DNA of 64,000 bases from Streptomyces sp. R28 (GTDB lineage: Bacteria > Actinomycetota > Actinomycetes > Streptomycetales > Streptomycetaceae): assembly GCF_041052385.1 (NCBI RefSeq), contig NZ_CP163439.1, forward strand, positions 5,631,001 through 5,695,000, read 5' to 3'. Shown here in pieces: positions 60,938 to 64,000 of the stretch (position 1 is the stretch's first letter; the number at the start of each line of letters is the position of its first letter). A program made the position numbers and the translations under genes. Below the pieces are notes generated by a model. The model was not told the DNA's origin. It made no database searches and saw nothing but the letters and a program-made list of their open reading frames with translations.

Positions 60938-61054
60938 TCACCACCGGGCGCCCCCGATCGGGTCCTGCTCCGACCAGCCCGGCGAGTCGGCGTACGAGCG
61001 TGCCGTGCCCAGCCAGTAGCTCTCGGGACGCTGCCACACCTCCATCGGCTCCAT
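60938..61054 (-). CDS. Possible 38-aa peptide
   Basis: A short frame reads M-E-P-M-E-V-W-Q-R-P-E-S-Y-W-L-G-T-A-R-S and ends D-P-I-G-G-A-R-W. The high content of W, Y and Q is unlike random GC-rich DNA. It starts 11 nt after a strong terminator and has no ribosome binding site, so support is weak. Confidence 0.25.
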   Translation of the reverse strand: MEPMEVWQRPESYWLGTARSYADSPGWSEQDPIGGARW

Positions 61055-61064
61055 GGATGTACAG

Positions 61065-61108
61065 CGACGGCTCCTTCCCACTGCGCCCGCAGTGGGAAGG
61101 AGCCGTCG
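61065..61108 (-). terminator. Strong terminator of the NlpC-PGB gene
   Basis: A perfect 20-bp stem with a 4-nt loop begins 23 nt after the stop on the minus strand. Confidence 0.85.
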
Positions 61109-61131
61109 GCCGGCCGCCGGGACCGCTCGCG

Positions 61132-62220
61132 TCAGCGGGTGCCGAGCAGGGCGCGCCAGGTCTCCGGGCCGATGACGCCGTCGACCTGCAAGTGGTGGTT
61201 CTCCTGGAAGGCGACCACCGCCGATTTCGTCCCCGAGCCGAACGCGCCGTCGACCGCGAGGCCGTAGCCGTAGACGTTCAGCTGCGTCTGCGCTGCCTTC
61301 ACCGCCTGGCCGGACGAGCCGTACTGCACCGTCGTGATCAGCTTTGACCAAGTGTTCGGGCCGATGACGCCGTCAGCGGCCAGGGACTGGGACTTCTGGA
61401 ACTGGATCACCGCGGAGTGGGTATTCGGGCCGAAGATGCCGTCGGCCTCGAGCGTGTAGCCCCGCGTGGTCAGCAGCTGCTGGGCGGACTGCACGTCCGC
61501 ACCCTTGGAACCGCTCTGGAGGATCGGCCAGGAGACACCCGGGGAGGGGAGCTGACCGCCGCCACCGCCGTCACCCAGGTTGACCGGGCGGAAGGGGTCG
61601 TAGTTGTCACTGCCGATTCCGTAACTGAGCTGCCGGTGGGTCGTGCCGTACGTACCGCGCTGTTCGTACGCCCAGTAGGCGCTGTGCGACGTGTCGGCCC
61701 ACTTCTCGAAGATCACTACGTGACGGAAATCGCCGTCAGTGGTGCTGTAGTCGATCAGCAGGTCACCCTTCTTGAGCTGACTCGTGCTGCTGAGCCGCGT
61801 GGTGACGCGCGAGTCGGCCAGCCCGACGGTGTTCAGGCCGGGCTTCCCCAGCCCGAGCGCCATGGAGACATAGCCGGAGCAGTCCTGGCGGTAGCCGTCC
61901 TTCCAAGTGCGCTCCATGCTGTAGGGGACCGGGGCTCCGTTGTTGGCCGTGAGCCAGGTACGGGCCCGGTTGATCATCGTGTCGGGCGAGAGCGTGGCCG
62001 TGGCCATGGTCGACAGCTCGCTGACCTGGGTGACGAGCTTGCTGTCGGCCTCGGGCTCGGGCCCGTAGTCGGTCTCCTTCTGGGCGGCGACCGTCGCCAG
62101 CTCCGAGGAGTCGCTGTCGGCGAGCGACGGTACGACGGCGATTGCGGCCGCGACACCTCCGGCGGCGACGCCTATGAGCGTGATCCGCGCGCGGCGCGTG
62201 AGTCGGCTGCGAAGAGACAT
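61132..62220 (-). CDS. Secreted NlpC/P60-type hydrolase with two peptidoglycan-binding domains
   Basis: The 362-aa protein has an export signal (I-T-L-I-G-V-A-A-G-G-V-A-A-A), an NlpC-like domain with R-Q-D-C-S-G-Y-V-S-M-A (catalytic Cys114) and R-H-V-V-I-F (His), a Gly-rich linker and two PG_binding_1 domains (about 225-290 and 295-360; D-G-I-F-G-P-N-T, D-G-V-I-G-P-N-T-W, D-G-A-F-G-S-G-T, D-G-V-I-G-P-E-T-W). It should cut wall peptides or related amides while anchored to peptidoglycan. ATG 62220 has GGGGAATC. Confidence 0.9.
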   Translation of the reverse strand: MSLRSRLTRRARITLIGVAAGGVAAAIAVVPSLADSDSSELATVAAQKETDYGPEPEADSKLVTQVSELSTMATATLSPDTMINRARTWLTANNGAPVPYSMERTWKDGYRQDCSGYVSMALGLGKPGLNTVGLADSRVTTRLSSTSQLKKGDLLIDYSTTDGDFRHVVIFEKWADTSHSAYWAYEQRGTYGTTHRQLSYGIGSDNYDPFRPVNLGDGGGGGQLPSPGVSWPILQSGSKGADVQSAQQLLTTRGYTLEADGIFGPNTHSAVIQFQKSQSLAADGVIGPNTWSKLITTVQYGSSGQAVKAAQTQLNVYGYGLAVDGAFGSGTKSAVVAFQENHHLQVDGVIGPETWRALLGTR

Positions 62221-62382
62221 GATTCCCCGTATTCCTTTTGTTGTGGCACGCCGAGCCGAGTGGGCCGACCAGGGCTTGGAATGCTTGTCGTCAGCGGATC
62301 TTCAGTTGCAGGAGTGATGGCGAAGGACCGGACCCGGCCAGGCGGTTTCGTCCGGATCAGCGGGCGGACCGGAGGGACACAC

Positions 62383-62418
62383 GCGGCCCGTCCCTTCCTG
62401 CATGAGGGGACGGGCCGC
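62383..62418 (-). terminator. Terminator of the small PGB gene
   Basis: A 12-bp GC-rich stem with a 12-nt loop, 26 nt after the stop on the minus strand. Confidence 0.75.
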
Positions 62419-62444
62419 GGTGGGTTCGTGGGACGGCTGGTCCG

Positions 62445-62891
62445 TCAGAGCCTGTTGGCCCACGTCTTGAACGCCGCCCTGGTCCCGTCGCCGGCGCTGC
62501 CGTCGATCGCGCCGTTGTAGTCGCCGTTGGCCTTCAGCAGGCGCTGCAGCGCCTTGATCGTGTTGGGGCCGACGATTCCGTCGATCGCGTCGTCGTAGCC
62601 CCAGTACTTCGCCAGGCAGCGCTGGAACGCCTTCCAGCTGTTGGTGCCGAGGTACCCGTCGATCGCGTCGTTGTAGTCCCAGTGCGTCGCCAGCCAGCGC
62701 TGGACCTTCCGGGCCTCCTCCCGGGTCAGCCCCAGGTTCTGCACCGCGAGCGGCGTGACGGCCTTGGTGCTCGCCGCCTGCTGCTGAGCCGGCGCGGGAG
62801 CCGCCATGGCCGTGCCCGCGGTGGCCAGGCCGCCGGCGGCGATCCCGACGGCGGTGGTGACACTGACGAGTGCCTTGGTGAGAGCTCGCAT
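62445..62891 (-). CDS. Small secreted peptidoglycan-binding protein
   Basis: A 148-aa protein with a signal peptide (cleavage near A-M-A-A, residue 31) and three short repeats of the PG_binding type: W-D-Y-N-D-A-I-D-G-Y-L-G-T-N-S-W, W-G-Y-D-D-A-I-D-G-I-V-G-P-N-T and G-D-Y-N-G-A-I-D-G-S-A-G-D-G-T. There is no catalytic domain. It may decorate or protect the wall. ATG 62891 has GGAGGGGA upstream. Confidence 0.85.
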   Translation of the reverse strand: MRALTKALVSVTTAVGIAAGGLATAGTAMAAPAPAQQQAASTKAVTPLAVQNLGLTREEARKVQRWLATHWDYNDAIDGYLGTNSWKAFQRCLAKYWGYDDAIDGIVGPNTIKALQRLLKANGDYNGAIDGSAGDGTRAAFKTWANRL

Positions 62892-63215
62892 GCTGTTCCC
62901 CTCCGTTGACGTGCGTTGGTCGGAGCCGACCGCATCGGCCGGCTCCGCAACGAGACTGCGGGTTCGGCGTGATGTTCGGCCACAGCTGGCGCGGAAGTGA
63001 CCTCATCCCGGGACGTCCCGTGCACTGACCTGCGGAGATGTCGCCCGCCGAGTCCCTGCGGCGGGACTGCGGCGAGAGGGAATGGCTGATTCCGCGCCAG
63101 GGCCGGGTCGCACCAGGGCGTCGTGCCCGCTCTGTGATCCCCGTGACAGCTGATGCAGAATGAGACCGGGACACGGGGGGCCGGACCAGCCGCCCCTGAC
63201 GCGAGCGGGGGGAAC
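62892..63215. other. Divergent promoter region
   Basis: 324 bp between two divergently read peptidoglycan-binding genes. No gene is seen. It contains the 12-bp palindrome CGGGACGTCCCG at 63009-63020, a candidate operator. Confidence 0.45.
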
Positions 63216-64000
63216 ATGTCGCGTTGGAAAGAGCTGCCTGCTGAACTGCATCCACACGTTCACCAGCTGATCGTGCGATTGCGCAAACTGAAGGACCGCA
63301 GCGAACTGAGCACCCGTCAACTGGCCGCGAAGACCGGGTACAGCGCGAAGTCGTGGCAGCGATATCTGAACGGCAGGTCTCTGCCGCCCCGTGAGGCCGT
63401 CGAGGCGATGGCCCGCGTCGGCGGTGACGATCCGCCCCGGCTGCTGGTGATGCACGAGATCGCCGCCCAACGCTGGGCGGAGGGACGGGTGGTCACCACC
63501 GACGACCCCGAGAACCACTCCGCGACAACGGCACACCCCCCCACGGAGCAGCAGCCGTACGGGCGTCACCTGCGCGCCGCGGTCACGGCGGGAGCCGTGG
63601 TCACGGTGCTGTCCGTCTCCGCGGCGCTCCTGCTGGCCGTGCGGCTCACCGAGGCCCGTGCCCAGCTCGCGCACGACCGCGGCGATGCTGTCGCGACGGC
63701 CCCGGCCACCGTGTCGGAGTCCCTGGTGCCGGTCATCTACACCTGCCGGCTGGAGCAGCGTGACGGCCGCTGGTACGCGGGCCTGAGCCGGACCACGGAC
63801 ATCCTCCTGTCCAACACCCAAGTGGGGCTCGAAGTGGCCGAGGCGCAGTGCCTGCTGAGCCGGGCGGGCACCGCGCCGGGGGAGATCGACGGCGTCTTCG
63901 GCCCGAAGACGCGGCGAGCGGTCGAGCTCATGCAGAAGCGGAACGGGCTGATCGTGAACGGAGTCATCGACCCGCCCACCTGGCAGGCCCTGCGGGAAGC
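63216..64000 (+). CDS. HTH - transmembrane - peptidoglycan-binding protein, 3' end cut by the window
   Basis: ATG 63216 follows GGGGGGAAC; 261 codons are visible and the frame is still open. Residues ~15-75 form an XRE-like HTH (L-S-T-R-Q-L-A-A-K-T-G-Y-S-A-K-S-W-Q-R-Y-L-N-G-R). One membrane helix follows (about 127-148; A-A-V-T-A-G-A-V-V-T-V-L-S-V-S-A-A). Outside the membrane is a PG_binding_1 domain (G-E-I-D-G-V-F-G-P-K-T-R-R-A-V-E-L-M-Q). The order suggests a one-component sensor that reads the wall outside and binds DNA inside. Confidence 0.87.
   Translation, partial: MSRWKELPAELHPHVHQLIVRLRKLKDRSELSTRQLAAKTGYSAKSWQRYLNGRSLPPREAVEAMARVGGDDPPRLLVMHEIAAQRWAEGRVVTTDDPENHSATTAHPPTEQQPYGRHLRAAVTAGAVVTVLSVSAALLLAVRLTEARAQLAHDRGDAVATAPATVSESLVPVIYTCRLEQRDGRWYAGLSRTTDILLSNTQVGLEVAEAQCLLSRAGTAPGEIDGVFGPKTRRAVELMQKRNGLIVNGVIDPPTWQALRE

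Noticed and set aside
62221..62444. c-di-AMP type riboswitch near the wall-hydrolase genes
   Set aside because: Such riboswitches often precede wall hydrolases in Streptomyces, but I could not recognise the conserved core upstream of 62220 or 62891.

Overview
The window is chromosomal DNA of a Streptomyces or very close relative. It is very GC-rich with strong third-position GC bias, uses many GTG starts and ATGA overlaps, and carries typical families: CGNR regulator, CspA/DEAD-box locus, FemX/MurJ, fused SecDF, tachylectin-type secreted hydrolases, GH62/GH10 xylan enzymes, XRE, TetR and LuxR regulators, and a PASTA-less Ser/Thr kinase with an FHA partner. No rRNA, intact tRNA or CRISPR array is visible.

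Left part (1-39.5 kb), mostly ordinary chromosome. 1-5 kb: hydrolase end, small protein, CGNR regulator, a 1003-aa secreted propeller protein and a MerR regulator. 5.6-8.3 kb: cold-shock locus on the minus strand (cspA, DEAD-box helicase, CBS protein, 102-aa protein). 8.7-15.9 kb: cell-wall locus. An L,D-transpeptidase lipoprotein gene diverges from a five-gene run femX-like, murJ-like, response regulator, sensor kinase, lipoprotein. 16-25 kb: a dehydrogenase, a truncated MFS gene beside an XRE regulator, two paralogous NodB deacetylases sharing an upstream motif, a TetR/quinone-oxidoreductase pair with a readable operator-promoter, and a polytopic membrane protein whose end overlaps an ATPase remnant. 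25.4-27.4 kb: a TerD-domain protein fused to a PD-(D/E)XK-like nuclease module. 27.5-32.2 kb: an M1 peptidase and two convergent secreted wall enzymes sharing a lectin-like propeller. 32.3-34.1 kb: a short secreted peptide ending in two DAGWQ repeats, a 102-aa protein and a divergent TrmB/LuxR-type regulator, which looks like a small signalling module. 34.5-39.5 kb: fused SecDF with a tandem repeat, and a beta-lactamase-family lipoprotein.

Right part (39.55-60.7 kb) is a layered integration hotspot. Three copies of the 3' 44-46 nt of a tRNA-Gly(CCC) gene (39.6, 56.5, 60.5 kb) and four copies of its downstream terminator (also 44.3 kb) divide it into three segments. Segment 1 (39.6-44.3 kb) holds a GH62 arabinofuranosidase among broken genes (alginate-lyase-like, DUF418-like, tyrosine integrase, S8 protease, NTF2-like). 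Segment 2 (44.3-56.5 kb) holds an ArsR-SulP-anti-sigma/STAS cluster between two ArsR paralogs, a secreted propeller protein, epimerase and integrase fragments, a GH10-CBM13-GH62 xylanase, and a VapBC-like toxin-antitoxin pair. Segment 3 (56.5-60.5 kb) holds the kinase and FHA genes.

60.9-64 kb: three peptidoglycan-binding-domain genes: an NlpC/P60 enzyme, a small secreted binder, and an HTH-TM-PGB protein cut by the window end. Cell-wall remodelling and sensing is the recurrent theme of the intact genes. The tRNA-Gly hotspot with its gene-fragment mosaic is the dominant structural feature.
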